DNA of 64,000 bases from Flavobacteriales bacterium (GTDB taxonomy: Bacteria > Bacteroidota > Bacteroidia > Flavobacteriales_F > PHOS-HE28). The number at the start of each line of letters is the position of its first letter. Within the stretch, counting starts at the first letter, position 1. The DNA is taken from contig JAMLHB010000003.1 in NCBI GenBank assembly GCA_023957375.1, positions 587,342 through 651,341 of the forward strand. Direction: 5' to 3'. The notes beneath the pieces are model-generated. The model did not search any database, was not told the DNA's origin, and saw nothing but the letters and a program-made list of their open reading frames with translations. Below are positions 23,533 to 33,073 of this stretch, piece by piece. Position numbers and translations under genes: made by a program.

Positions 23533-26500
23533 ATGCGCAACCTGGTCCTTTCCTGGCTCCTGATCATTTCGGCTTTGTTCTCCAGACAACCGGCGGCGGC
23601 GCAGAACGGTGTCATCCCCACCATGGGAACCGAGTTTTGGGTGGGATTCATGGAGAATTACGCCGGGGGCAATGAACAGATCCGCCTGTTCATTTCCAGC
23701 TACCACAACACCTCGGGCACCGTCTCCATGCCGCTCACCGGCTATTCGCAGAACTTCACGGTCATGGCCAACACGGTCACCACCGTATCCCTGCCGGGAA
23801 CGGCGGTCACCTATGGCTCGGAAACCGTGGGCGACCGGTCCATCCTGGTGCAGGCGGCCGATACCATCGCCGTCTTTGCCCTCAATTTCGCCAATGCCAC
23901 CGCCGACGCCGCCGCGATCTTTCCCATCAAGACCCTCGGCACGGAATACCGTGTGCACTGTTATAAAGGTTTGGACAGCGACAACGCGTCGGAATTCATG
24001 ATCGTATCCACCAAGGACGGCACCGAGGTGGAGATCACCCCCACGGCTCTCACGGCAGGGGGGCGTCCAGCGGGCGTGCCCTTCATCGTGAATTTGGACA
24101 GTGCGGAGACCTACCAAGTGAAGGCGGCCAGTGGGAACGGCGACCTCACGGGAAGCCTGGTTCGCGGCACGGACGTCAGCGGAAGCTGCCGCCCCTTTGC
24201 GGTGTTCAGCGGTGCGAAGTGCACCAACATCCCCACGGGATGCACGGCCTGTGACCATTTGTATGAACAGGCCTTGCCGGTTCCGGGTTGGGGCAAGCGG
24301 TACTTCACCGTGCCCTGGTCCGGGCCGAACAGTTACACCTATCGCGTCATGGCCAATACCAATGGCACGGTATACACTGTGGACGGCGTGGCACAGGCCA
24401 TGCTCAACGCAGGGCAGTTCGCCGAGGTGAACTACGCCACCGGTGCCAAGGTCATTGAAAGCAGCGTGCCGATCAGTGTGGCCCAATTCATCCAAGGCCA
24501 AACCTGCTCGGGGAACGTTGGGGACCCGGCCCTGTTGGTGCTAAACTCGATCGATCAACGCATCTCCAACATCAGCTTCGCCACCGTGGTATCCAGCAAC
24601 ATCTCCTCGCAATTCATCGCCGTGGTAGTGGAAACGGCGAGTACCGCGCAGGTGGTTTTGGACGGCGTAACCATGCCGGCATCCAGCTTCACCGCCTACA
24701 CATCAGACCCCTCGTTCAGCCATGCCACTTTCCCGGTGAACCAGGGCAGCCACAACATCAGTTGCCCAACGGGGTTGACAGGCTATGTGTACGGCGTGGG
24801 CTCCAATTATGAAACCTATGCATACAGTGCCGGATCGTTTTCACAGCTTCCGCCCATCGTAGTGGATTCCGTGTTCTGCGGGGTGGACAGCACCGGAACG
24901 CTCACCTTGGTGGCGGAGGGCGGCATGAACAACCCGTGGTGGGCGTTGGTGTCCGCTCCGGAAGACACCTTGCACACCGGCCAATCGTACACGTTCGCCC
25001 CGCAGGGTAGCGATGTGTACGTGGTTTCGGGCACCGAATTCCTGAGTGCCTGCACACAGCAATATTTCTACAGCGTGGAAGTGGAAACACCTCCGGTGCT
25101 GAACGTGACCGCCAGCGCCACCAACGTCTGCGCCTATGAGGAAATACAGCTCGGCGTAACCGTGTCGCCCGCCGGCACCTACCTGTACAACTGGTGGCCC
25201 GATCCGCCCCTGAGCTCGGGGTCCATCGCCAACCCCGTTGCCACCCCGGCACAGAGCGGTTGGTTCCATGTCAGTGTCAGTTCCCTTTCCGGCTGCTCGG
25301 TGGCCGCCGACAGCATCTACATCGCTGTCACCCCGGGCAGTGTACTGCGCTATGATGCCGGGGTGGACGATGCACAGATCTGCGTGGGCGATACCGTGCA
25401 ACTCGGGGTGGTGGTGTACCGCACCATTGCCATGGACACCTTGGACGCGGCCCCAGACCCTGCGATCTGGGGCACCATTACGGGCGGAACCATCAGCAAC
25501 GCCTGCGGATCCGTCGGCGGAAATGCACTTTATTTCAATGGGCCTGCGCCCATGCGCCAAGCACAAACCACGGACATGGATGTCTCCACGGGCGGAATTA
25601 TCCGTTTCAACATCAAGCTGGGCAGTAGCACTGCTCCCTGCGACAACGTGGATGCGGGAGAGGACATCTTGGTGCAGTACAGCACCAATGGCGGAGTGTC
25701 GTGGATCACGTTCAGCACGTGCTTCTCGTATCAATACGCCAACTGGACCCAATTGGAGCTCGCCATTCCCGCTGCCGCCCAAACGGCTAGCACCCGCTTC
25801 CGGTGGGCCCAGCCCATATTCAGCGGCGCTGGCGAGGACAACTGGTCGATGGACAACGTGGCCATCGCCGTGGAGGAAACCACGGGCTTGGATTTTACCT
25901 GGTCGCCCTCCACGTTCCTCGCCGACCCCTCGGCAGCCAACACGGCGGCATGGCCCGCAACCTCCGGGTGGTACCACGTGGGCAGTACGGACAATACCTC
26001 GGGGTGTACCTATGCGGACAGCTTGTTCATTACCGTGGGCCAGGCCTTTACCTTGGCCTTAACCCCCGACACCTCCATCTGTGACGTGGCCGGCATCCAA
26101 TTGCAAGCCGTACCCAGCAGCGGCACCAACGTGTCCTTCCAGTGGTCACCGAACACCAACATCTCCAGCGTGGTAGCTGCTGCACCAGTGGTAACGCCCA
26201 CCACCACCACCACCTACAGCGTGGTCGCCACCAGTGCGGAAGGGTGCGAGGCCACCGGGGATGTGCAGATCACCGTGGCCTCCCTGCTCAACCTGGATGC
26301 CACCACCACGGACAATGACATTTGCGCGGGGGACCTGGTCACTCTGAATGCCGCGGTGGGCGCGGCCACCAACATGGCCTACCTGTGGACGCCCGCCAAC
26401 AGCCTGGACAATGCCACGGCCCAGAACCCGGGTGCCCAGCCATTGCAGGACACTTGGTACGTGGTACAGGCCACCGATACGGCCAGCGGGTGCGTGCTGC

Positions 26501-28125
26501 GCGACAGTGTGTTCGTCGCCGTTACGAACCCGGGTGGTGTGAGTGCGGGCAACGACACCACCGTGTGTTCCGCACTGGGCCTGCAACTGCACGTGGCACA
26601 CAACATCTCCGCGCCGCAGATCCAATGGCAGCCGGCGGTGCATCTTACCGGGGCCAACACCGCCAACCCGATCATCCAGTTCGACAGCACCATGACGTAC
26701 ATCGTTTCCGTGGGTGACGGTGCGGGCTGCAGTGCATTGGACACGATCGTGGTCACTGTTTCATTTCCACAGTTGACGCTGCAAACCGACAGCTCACTCT
26801 GCGCCGGCGACATGGCCGTACTTGACCCCGGCTTTCCAGGTGCCCCGCGCTTGTGGAACACCGGGGCCACCACGCCAACCATCACCGTGGGCACGGCAGG
26901 CACGTACACCTGCACGCTGTCGGATGCGGGCGCCCAGTGTTCCGTGGATGCTGTTTTCCAGATCACGGTGGACCCCCTGCCCGTGGTAGAGCTTGGGCCG
27001 GACACCTCCCTGTGCATCGGCGAAAGCTGGACCCTGCAGGCCAACAATCCCGGCAATGCCGTGATGTGGAGCACCGGGGCTACCAGCCAAGCCATAACGA
27101 TCACTGATGACGGCCTCTACCACGTGGCCGTTACGGACCAGCAAACATGCGTGGGCCGGGACAGCATCTTGGTGACCTTCGACCCCCTGCCGGTGGTCTC
27201 CTTGGCCAATGCCACCGTGTGCGTCAGCGAAACGATCACCTTGGATGCCGGCAACCCGGGGAGCAGCTACCTATGGTCACCCAACGGCGAAACCACCCAG
27301 GCCATCCAGGTACAGGGTAGCAGCGGCACCTATTCCGTGACCGTGACCACGCCCACCATTTGCACCAGCAGCGCCCAGGCCGTGCTGCAGTTCATGCCGT
27401 ACCCGCCCTTGGAACTCGGGCCGGACACGGCCCTCTGCCACTTGGAAAGCCTTACGCTGGATGCCGGTTGTGACACGTGCAGCATCGTGTGGAGCACGGG
27501 GGCTACCACCCGGGAGATCATCCTCTTCGCCAGCCACCATGCGGTGGTGCAGGTGTACAACGGCTACTGCACCTCAACGGACAGCATCAACGTGGTCTTC
27601 AACCCGTTGCCCAACGAGCTGTCCGTGCACGAGATCACCACCTGCTTCGATTACCCGCCCGGCGAATTGGTGCTGGATGGTGAGAACCCGGGCAACACCT
27701 ACTTATGGCATCCCGGCGGCCAATCCACCAGGACGATCACCGTGCAGAGCTATGGGCTGTACACCGTGGACCTCACCACACCGGAGAACTGTTCCATTTC
27801 GCAGGACATCCGGGTGAACGAATTCTGCATGAGCACCTTGTACATGCCCAACTCCTTCACCCCGGACAATGACGGGCACAACGATGTGTTCAAGCCGAAC
27901 GGAACCAATCTGGCGACAGTGGAGCTGTACATCTTCGACCGCTGGGGCGGTTTGATCCGCCACGGGACCGATGCGGATGCGTATTGGAACGGCGAAGCGA
28001 AGGGAGGTCCGTGCGAACTGGGGGTTTACACTTGGAAACTGGTGTACCGCTTCTATACCGATACCACGCGCACCACCATGGGCGAGGAACGGGAAGCCAT
28101 CGGGCACGTCACCCTGCTGCGCTGA
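23533..28125 (+). CDS. T9SS-exported surface protein with IgGFc-binding-like N-terminal domain
   Basis: A 1530-residue secreted protein. Signal peptide MRNLVLSWLLIISALFSRQPAAAQ is followed by GTEFWVGFMENY and related strands up to about residue 430, resembling the IgGFc-binding N-terminal domain found in bacterial surface proteins. A long middle region contains Ig-like/PKD-like segments with paired cysteines (for example GPDTSLCIGESWTLQANNPG, then CVGRDSILVTF). The C-terminus from M1438 (MPNSFTPDNDGHNDVF, then FDRWGGLIRHG) is the gliding-motility-associated type B T9SS sorting domain. It is probably an adhesin or matrix protein. I used the ATG at 23533, the only start giving a signal peptide. 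It is divergent from lpxD. Confidence 0.93.
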   Translation: MRNLVLSWLLIISALFSRQPAAAQNGVIPTMGTEFWVGFMENYAGGNEQIRLFISSYHNTSGTVSMPLTGYSQNFTVMANTVTTVSLPGTAVTYGSETVGDRSILVQAADTIAVFALNFANATADAAAIFPIKTLGTEYRVHCYKGLDSDNASEFMIVSTKDGTEVEITPTALTAGGRPAGVPFIVNLDSAETYQVKAASGNGDLTGSLVRGTDVSGSCRPFAVFSGAKCTNIPTGCTACDHLYEQALPVPGWGKRYFTVPWSGPNSYTYRVMANTNGTVYTVDGVAQAMLNAGQFAEVNYATGAKVIESSVPISVAQFIQGQTCSGNVGDPALLVLNSIDQRISNISFATVVSSNISSQFIAVVVETASTAQVVLDGVTMPASSFTAYTSDPSFSHATFPVNQGSHNISCPTGLTGYVYGVGSNYETYAYSAGSFSQLPPIVVDSVFCGVDSTGTLTLVAEGGMNNPWWALVSAPEDTLHTGQSYTFAPQGSDVYVVSGTEFLSACTQQYFYSVEVETPPVLNVTASATNVCAYEEIQLGVTVSPAGTYLYNWWPDPPLSSGSIANPVATPAQSGWFHVSVSSLSGCSVAADSIYIAVTPGSVLRYDAGVDDAQICVGDTVQLGVVVYRTIAMDTLDAAPDPAIWGTITGGTISNACGSVGGNALYFNGPAPMRQAQTTDMDVSTGGIIRFNIKLGSSTAPCDNVDAGEDILVQYSTNGGVSWITFSTCFSYQYANWTQLELAIPAAAQTASTRFRWAQPIFSGAGEDNWSMDNVAIAVEETTGLDFTWSPSTFLADPSAANTAAWPATSGWYHVGSTDNTSGCTYADSLFITVGQAFTLALTPDTSICDVAGIQLQAVPSSGTNVSFQWSPNTNISSVVAAAPVVTPTTTTTYSVVATSAEGCEATGDVQITVASLLNLDATTTDNDICAGDLVTLNAAVGAATNMAYLWTPANSLDNATAQNPGAQPLQDTWYVVQATDTASGCVLRDSVFVAVTNPGGVSAGNDTTVCSALGLQLHVAHNISAPQIQWQPAVHLTGANTANPIIQFDSTMTYIVSVGDGAGCSALDTIVVTVSFPQLTLQTDSSLCAGDMAVLDPGFPGAPRLWNTGATTPTITVGTAGTYTCTLSDAGAQCSVDAVFQITVDPLPVVELGPDTSLCIGESWTLQANNPGNAVMWSTGATSQAITITDDGLYHVAVTDQQTCVGRDSILVTFDPLPVVSLANATVCVSETITLDAGNPGSSYLWSPNGETTQAIQVQGSSGTYSVTVTTPTICTSSAQAVLQFMPYPPLELGPDTALCHLESLTLDAGCDTCSIVWSTGATTREIILFASHHAVVQVYNGYCTSTDSINVVFNPLPNELSVHEITTCFDYPPGELVLDGENPGNTYLWHPGGQSTRTITVQSYGLYTVDLTTPENCSISQDIRVNEFCMSTLYMPNSFTPDNDGHNDVFKPNGTNLATVELYIFDRWGGLIRHGTDADAYWNGEAKGGPCELGVYTWKLVYRFYTDTTRTTMGEEREAIGHVTLLR

Positions 28126-28168
28126 GCCGGCCCACGTGCGGGTTGCGCGGGAAGGGCTACGCTACGGT

Positions 28169-29155
28169 CTACTTTACCTCGGCCAGCTTGCCCTTGAGCA
28201 TGTTGATCACCCCGATCTCGGTGGCGTCAACGCCCTTCTTTTCCGCCAAGTACCAGCTGGCCCAGTCGCCAAGGTGGATCAGAAAGAGCTGCCTGCCCAG
28301 GAGGTCATCCCCTTGGCTCCACACCTCATGGATGTGCGGGGTGTACTTGGCAAAGACGTCCTTGTTGATGGCCAAGCGGATCTGGCTCCGCTCGTGGTCG
28401 TCCTTGTGGCGGAAGATCACCACGGAAAGGCGGTCGCTGCCTCCGGCCCAACCCACCAGTTCGTTGTGGTTCATCTCCGGGATGGCATGGTGCCAGCACA
28501 GTTCCTTGCTGTTCTCATTGAGCTGCTGGCGGAAGCGGATGCACACCGCCTCGGTGGATGCCTCGCTATAGATCACCGGCCGTTTGCCGTGGAGCTTTTC
28601 CGCCAGCTCCTTGCCAGCGGCCTCGATGGCCTTCTGACCGCCCTTCAATTGTGCGGCCGCCTTGCCGATGGAAGCTTCAAAATCACTTTGAATGATGCCG
28701 AAGTGCTTCAGCACGAAGAATTGCTGGGTGAGCGAGTAGGCCAGCATGGTGCGCGGCGGGTTGCCGCCGGGGATCACAATGTGGTCCAGCCCTTTGGCTT
28801 TGGCGGTCTCCAGCATGGTGCCTCCGCTGGTAATGCAGACTACGCGCGCACCCTTGCCCAGCGCTTCGTTCATGGCAGCGAGCGTTTCCTCGGTGTTCCC
28901 GCTGTAGCTGCACGCGATCACTAAGCTGCCCTTGCCCACGTAGGCCGGCAGGTAGTAGTTGCTGTACACTTCAATGGGGCAGGTGGCCTCCTGCGCCACG
29001 GCCTGCGCTGCAATGCGGCCGCCGATGCCGCTGCCGCCCAGGCCGGTGACCACCACGTTGGCATACGGACCGCCCGGTGCGGACAGTTGGGCGTTGCGGC
29101 CGATGGCCAATGCTTCTTTCAGGTGGTCGGGGAAATCCCGGATCAGATCGTACAT
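28169..29155 (-). CDS. bifunctional phosphoglucose/phosphomannose isomerase-type SIS protein
   Basis: A 328-residue protein with tandem sugar-isomerase (SIS) domains, similar to archaeal and Bacteroidota PGI/PMI enzymes that interconvert fructose-6-phosphate with glucose-6- and mannose-6-phosphate. Visible are VVVTGLGGSGIGGRIAAQ near residue 35, IACSYSGNTEETLAAM (the phosphosugar-binding SIS signature) and VVCITSGGTM. The C-terminal half has HHAIPEMNHNELVGW, with the conserved histidine and glutamate expected at the active site. I used the ATG at 29155. It is convergent with the adhesin gene (43 bases between stops). Confidence 0.88.
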   Translation of the reverse strand: MYDLIRDFPDHLKEALAIGRNAQLSAPGGPYANVVVTGLGGSGIGGRIAAQAVAQEATCPIEVYSNYYLPAYVGKGSLVIACSYSGNTEETLAAMNEALGKGARVVCITSGGTMLETAKAKGLDHIVIPGGNPPRTMLAYSLTQQFFVLKHFGIIQSDFEASIGKAAAQLKGGQKAIEAAGKELAEKLHGKRPVIYSEASTEAVCIRFRQQLNENSKELCWHHAIPEMNHNELVGWAGGSDRLSVVIFRHKDDHERSQIRLAINKDVFAKYTPHIHEVWSQGDDLLGRQLFLIHLGDWASWYLAEKKGVDATEIGVINMLKGKLAEVK

Positions 29156-29268
29156 GGTCGGGTGTTGGGGCTTGTGCGCGAAAATAGGCACCCTCCTACG
29201 GTGAAATCCGTTGGTGGGTTTAGCGGCGCGGTGGTCCGGGACAATGGATGCACCAAGCCCCGAATGGA

Positions 29269-30969
29269 TCAAGGTTGCTGCTCCAGGTCACAGGTTTCGG
29301 CCGGCGTTACGTCCTTCAGTTCCTTCATCTTCAGGAACACGTTGTTGACCTGCTGCGTGATGCTGGTGCCGGCATTAAGGGCGCTTACCTTCAAGAACCA
29401 GCACTTGGCCTTGGCGCGGTCCACACCGCTTTGGTTGTACAGGTAGTATAGGCCCATGTAGTTGTACGCTTCCTCCAGGTCGGCCTTTTGGGTTTCCTTC
29501 TCTTCAGGTTTCATCTTGCGGATCACCTCCTCATAGAAGGGCTTGGCCGTCCAGCTCTTCGCTTCGGCGGTATCCATGCCGGCCTGCGAGCGTGCCCGGT
29601 ACAGGTATCCTTGGTAGATGTTGGGCTGCTTGGTGGTATACATGGCCCAAGCGCTGTCGGCCGTTTGGTACATTTTGGCCCGGTTGGCCATGGCCCCGAG
29701 GTAGTACCAGTCGTTCACCTCCGGCTTGGCGCCCTTCACTTTGGCGCGCATAGCGTTTACCGCCTTGCCGTATGCCTTGGCATCGGTGAAGGCTTTGGCG
29801 GCCTCCACGTACAGGTAGTCCTTGCCTGGATCCATTCCGGCGGCGATCAAGTACTGCTCACCGGCCAGTGAGTCGGAACGCATGGCCGCCACCGGGTCTG
29901 CCGTTGGGTCCTTGGCCAAGCCTTGCAGGATCTTGCCTTGGTACTCGTGGTCCACGCTGATCACCTTGGCCTTGGGCTGCTCGGCGAAGTAGAGCTGCAG
30001 GGCGGAATCGGCGGCTTGGAACTCCCCTTTCTCAGCCAGGTCGAAGGCCTTGAGGCGCTTCAGGGTCATGTTCTTCACCCCTTCCTGCTCCAAGGCTTGG
30101 ATCTCCTTGAGGCTTTCATCGTACTGGCCCACCAGAAAGAGGAACTGTGCATTGCGCACCCGCGCACTGATGTTGCCCGCGTTCAGTTCCAAATATTTCT
30201 TCATGTCGGCTGTGGCCTTATCGAAGTTGCGGTCCTTGAACCAAGCTTCGGCACGGCCCCGATAGGCCGGTGCATAGCCGGGGTCCAGCGCGATGGCATT
30301 GGTATACTCCTCCACGGAGACCGGGAAGTTCTTGGCCCGGTAGTACATGAACGCCTTGCGGGCCACCGGCCTGGCGCTCAGCGGTTCCAGCTCCATGGCC
30401 TTCTTGTAGTTCTCCAGCGGGGCCGATCCATCGCGCGGATTGCGGTCGAACAAGGCATCGCCCTTGAGGATATAGGCCTCGGCATCCTTGGGATACAGGT
30501 CGATGGCCTTCTGCAGCAGGGCCAGGGCTGCGTCATGGTCCGGGTGGTCGCCCGCCAACAGGCCTTCGGCCACTTCGCGGTAGGCGGCCGCGATCTGCTG
30601 CTTGCTGAACTTGTTGGTCTTCAACAAGGCTGTTTCGGTGGCCTTGTCGAACTGGGCCTGGGCGTCGGCATCCTTGCCTTCGTCGCGCAGCACCTTGCCC
30701 CATCCGGCGTAGTTGAGCGGATAGCTGGGGTTCACCTCGATGCCCTTGCGGAAGGCCAGGGCGGCACTGTCCGGGCGGTCGTTGGCAAAATAGTTCTCGC
30801 CCATGTAGAACCATGCCTCGCCGCTGTTGGGCGCGGCTTGCACGATGGCCTTGAATGCAGAGGCGGCTTTTTCGAACTGCTCACGTTCGGTGAGCTTGAT
30901 GGCCTCGGGCAGCTGGGCAAAAGAGCCCAAGGCGGCACAGGAGAGGCCAATGGTCATAAGGGTCTTCAT
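29269..30969 (-). CDS. periplasmic tetratricopeptide-repeat protein
   Basis: A 566-residue protein with a signal peptide (MKTLMTIGLSCAALGSFAQ) and about ten TPR-like helical pairs, e.g. GEAWFYMGENYFANDRPDSAALAFRKG and KDAEAYILKGDALFDRNPRDG. It is a protein-protein interaction scaffold, probably periplasmic. It is the last gene of the operon with the PstS-like lipoprotein, a small membrane protein and TonB. The same order (tonB, small membrane protein, PstS-like protein, TPR protein) recurs in Bacteroidota next to exbB/exbD. Its job within that unit is not established. Confidence 0.88.
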   Translation of the reverse strand: MKTLMTIGLSCAALGSFAQLPEAIKLTEREQFEKAASAFKAIVQAAPNSGEAWFYMGENYFANDRPDSAALAFRKGIEVNPSYPLNYAGWGKVLRDEGKDADAQAQFDKATETALLKTNKFSKQQIAAAYREVAEGLLAGDHPDHDAALALLQKAIDLYPKDAEAYILKGDALFDRNPRDGSAPLENYKKAMELEPLSARPVARKAFMYYRAKNFPVSVEEYTNAIALDPGYAPAYRGRAEAWFKDRNFDKATADMKKYLELNAGNISARVRNAQFLFLVGQYDESLKEIQALEQEGVKNMTLKRLKAFDLAEKGEFQAADSALQLYFAEQPKAKVISVDHEYQGKILQGLAKDPTADPVAAMRSDSLAGEQYLIAAGMDPGKDYLYVEAAKAFTDAKAYGKAVNAMRAKVKGAKPEVNDWYYLGAMANRAKMYQTADSAWAMYTTKQPNIYQGYLYRARSQAGMDTAEAKSWTAKPFYEEVIRKMKPEEKETQKADLEEAYNYMGLYYLYNQSGVDRAKAKCWFLKVSALNAGTSITQQVNNVFLKMKELKDVTPAETCDLEQQP

Positions 30970-30980
30970 CGAATGGTTGG

Positions 30981-31913
30981 CTAGTAGGGAACGAGCTGGA
31001 TGTTCCGTTCGGGCATCTTTACGGGCACCAAGCCCTGCTTGAGGATGATCCGTTGTCCTTTGATGTTTGCGACAAAGGAAACAAAACCGGTGCCAAGACC
31101 GCTCTTCCCTTCCGTGAGCACCATGTTCACCGTGCGCATCAGCGGGTAGGTGCCGTCCCCCAAGGTGGACTGGTTCAGGGCCACCGGAAGGCTGGCCGCA
31201 TCCTTGGCGATGGGCACCAGGCGCACCTGTTCACGCAGGGCCCGCACGGCCGGGTCATCCAGGTCACTGATGGCCTCGAACGGAAGAAAGCCGACCACCC
31301 TTGTGCTGCGCGAAACCTGCTCCACCACCGCCGCCACGTCGGGCAGGGCTTGGGCCTTGAGCTGCCCTATGCGGAGCGAATCACGCAATTGCCGGGCCAC
31401 CCCACTGCCCGCATCGGCGAAGAGCGCCCTGAGGCTATCCAGGAACCGGTTGTCCTCCGCATCGGTGGTTACCTGTACCCCATCGGTTTTGCCCAGCAAG
31501 GCGGCCACCTGGCCCAAGTTGAGGTACTTCACCGGACTGTCCCGGTGTACCACCACGGCAATGCCTGCACGGTAGATGGGCACCACCGGGGTACTGATGT
31601 TGCGCTTGCGGTAATGGGCCTGCTGCGCGCCGGTGGGCACCAGGGTGGTCACTACGCAACGGACGCTGTCGTTGAGCATGGCGGGCAGCAGGTCGGCTTC
31701 GTCCAAATAGCGCACCTGGATCTCCGCCTTGGGGTAAAGTGCGCTGAACACCGAGAGTTCCTTGTCCACCACCGCCCGGCAATCCCGGTCGGCCAGGATC
31801 AGGATATGGCCTGAAGTGGGCGTGTCGTCCTTGGCCGGATCGGGACCCTTGAAGCGGCAGCCCGCCAGTAGCGCCAAGCCCAGCAGGAGCGGAATATGTC
31901 TGCGGTCAATCAC
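30981..31913 (-). CDS. PstS-like phosphate-binding-family lipoprotein
   Basis: A 310-residue substrate-binding protein with a lipobox at L16-A-G-C19 (MIDRRHIPLLLGLALLAGC), so it is lipid-anchored. The fold resembles PstS: ILILADRDCRAVVDKEL, then VVPIYRAGIAVVVHRDSPVKYLNLGQVAALLG, in the style of PstS. No ABC transporter genes are nearby, so a classical phosphate-uptake role is not supported. In this Bacteroidota operon type the protein goes with TonB and TPR partners. Its start overlaps the preceding small gene by eight bases. Confidence 0.85.
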   Translation of the reverse strand: MIDRRHIPLLLGLALLAGCRFKGPDPAKDDTPTSGHILILADRDCRAVVDKELSVFSALYPKAEIQVRYLDEADLLPAMLNDSVRCVVTTLVPTGAQQAHYRKRNISTPVVPIYRAGIAVVVHRDSPVKYLNLGQVAALLGKTDGVQVTTDAEDNRFLDSLRALFADAGSGVARQLRDSLRIGQLKAQALPDVAAVVEQVSRSTRVVGFLPFEAISDLDDPAVRALREQVRLVPIAKDAASLPVALNQSTLGDGTYPLMRTVNMVLTEGKSGLGTGFVSFVANIKGQRIILKQGLVPVKMPERNIQLVPY

Positions 31914-32097
31914 TTTGCCTGCGGCTTAGTGCATCCTTGCGCTGCCACATGAATGCCCGGAGTGCACCGTAGCCCAGCAACACCACCCCCAGCGGCACCC
32001 GGAAGCGGGTGATCTGGGGCAGGAACGACGCGTTGAACAGGATCATGGCTCCGACCACGGCATAGGCCACGCTCATCATCAAGGCAAAATATCGCAT
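31906..32097 (-). CDS. small membrane protein of unknown function
   Basis: A 63-residue protein with two hydrophobic segments, MRYFALMMSVAYAVVGAMILF and FRVPLGVVLLGYGALRAFMW, and a basic tail QRKDALSRRQSD. It lies between tonB and the PstS-like lipoprotein and overlaps the latter's start, so it is clearly part of the operon. Homologues of this size are common in the same position in Bacteroidota, but I know no assigned function. Confidence 0.72.
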   Translation of the reverse strand: MRYFALMMSVAYAVVGAMILFNASFLPQITRFRVPLGVVLLGYGALRAFMWQRKDALSRRQSD

Positions 32098-32106
32098 GCG
32101 GCAAAG

Positions 32107-32967
32107 CTACCGGGTCTCGTACCGGATCGGCAAGGTAAGCCGGCAGCGCACGGCATGGCCGTTCATGCGCCCGGGGGCCCAGCGCGGCATGCGCTTCACG
32201 GCGCGCTCGGCCGCATCCTTCACGGCGCTGTTTCCACCCTTCACGGCCCGCACATCGCGCAGTGAACCGTCGCGCATCACCGTGAACTGCACGAAGACCA
32301 TCCCACGCCCGGCAGGACCCGCCGGCAAGTCCAGGTGGTCTTGCATCCACGCCTGAAGCGCCGCATCACCCCCGGGGAAGGCGGGCATCTCCTGCACCTC
32401 CAACGGGTTCCAAACGGTATCGATGTCCGTGGCGTGGCCACTGCCGCCCGCAGCAGCACCCGCTCCACCGGCCGGGCCGGCGCTGGCCACATGGCCAGTT
32501 CCACTACCTCCTGCTGCCCGGTTAAGCTCCGCGGTGTCCTTCGGAACCGGTCGTGCAGCCACAATGCTGTCCACCACCTCCACAGGCCGTTCTTCGGTGG
32601 TGGTGCTGCGCGGGGTGGTAGGGGCCATGGCTACGGCCGGCTTCGGCTTTGGGGCGGGTGGCGTGTAGGTGCGTTCCAAGTCCACCTCCACCACGGTATC
32701 CACGGGGGGTGGTGGCGCGGCCGGCGCACCAGTGGCCAGCAGTTTGGAAAAACCCACCACCAAGGCCAACAACCCGAAGGTGGCTACGATGGCGAGCAAC
32801 AGGCGTTGGTGGTAGTTTCGGCGCAAGCGGTAGGCGCCATATTCCTGGTTGCGGCCTTGGAAGACCAAGGCATTGCGCTCCACCAGCGTTTCGTCGCTCC
32901 ATGAACGCTGCGCTCCCATGGCGATGCAGACCAAGGCGAAGAGGGTCAACAAGGTGGCGGTGATCAT
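32107..32967 (-). CDS. tonB: energy transducer TonB
   Basis: A 286-residue TonB. The segment VFQGRNQEYGAYRLRRNYHQRLLLAIVATFGLLALVVGF holds the cytoplasmic motif and membrane anchor typical of Bacteroidota TonB. A Pro-rich periplasmic spacer (PPPPVDTVVEVD, PPAPKPKPAV) and the TonB C-terminal domain (FPGGDAALQAWMQDHL, VFVQFTVMRDGSLRDVRAVKG, RMPRWAPGRMNGHAVRCRLTLPI) follow. It transmits the proton-motive force to TonB-dependent outer-membrane receptors. An additional hydrophobic stretch precedes the usual start (MITATLLTLFALVCIAMG), giving two predicted membrane segments. No exbB or exbD gene lies beside it in this window. Confidence 0.92.
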   Translation of the reverse strand: MITATLLTLFALVCIAMGAQRSWSDETLVERNALVFQGRNQEYGAYRLRRNYHQRLLLAIVATFGLLALVVGFSKLLATGAPAAPPPPVDTVVEVDLERTYTPPAPKPKPAVAMAPTTPRSTTTEERPVEVVDSIVAARPVPKDTAELNRAAGGSGTGHVASAGPAGGAGAAAGGSGHATDIDTVWNPLEVQEMPAFPGGDAALQAWMQDHLDLPAGPAGRGMVFVQFTVMRDGSLRDVRAVKGGNSAVKDAAERAVKRMPRWAPGRMNGHAVRCRLTLPIRYETR

Positions 32968-33073
32968 GTGTTCGGGGTGTTTGGTTGGACAGGTGTGCCG
33001 AACTACTGTACAACCGGGAAGGAGCCCGGTTCATTGTACCGGTGCCTGGCCGGACTGCACCGTTTCCCGTGCT

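Noticed and set aside
33008-33039. Terminator between the glycosyltransferase and tonB genes
   Set aside because: GTACAACCGGG and CCCGGTTCATTGTAC form an imperfect stem, but no T-run follows on either strand, so I could not support it.
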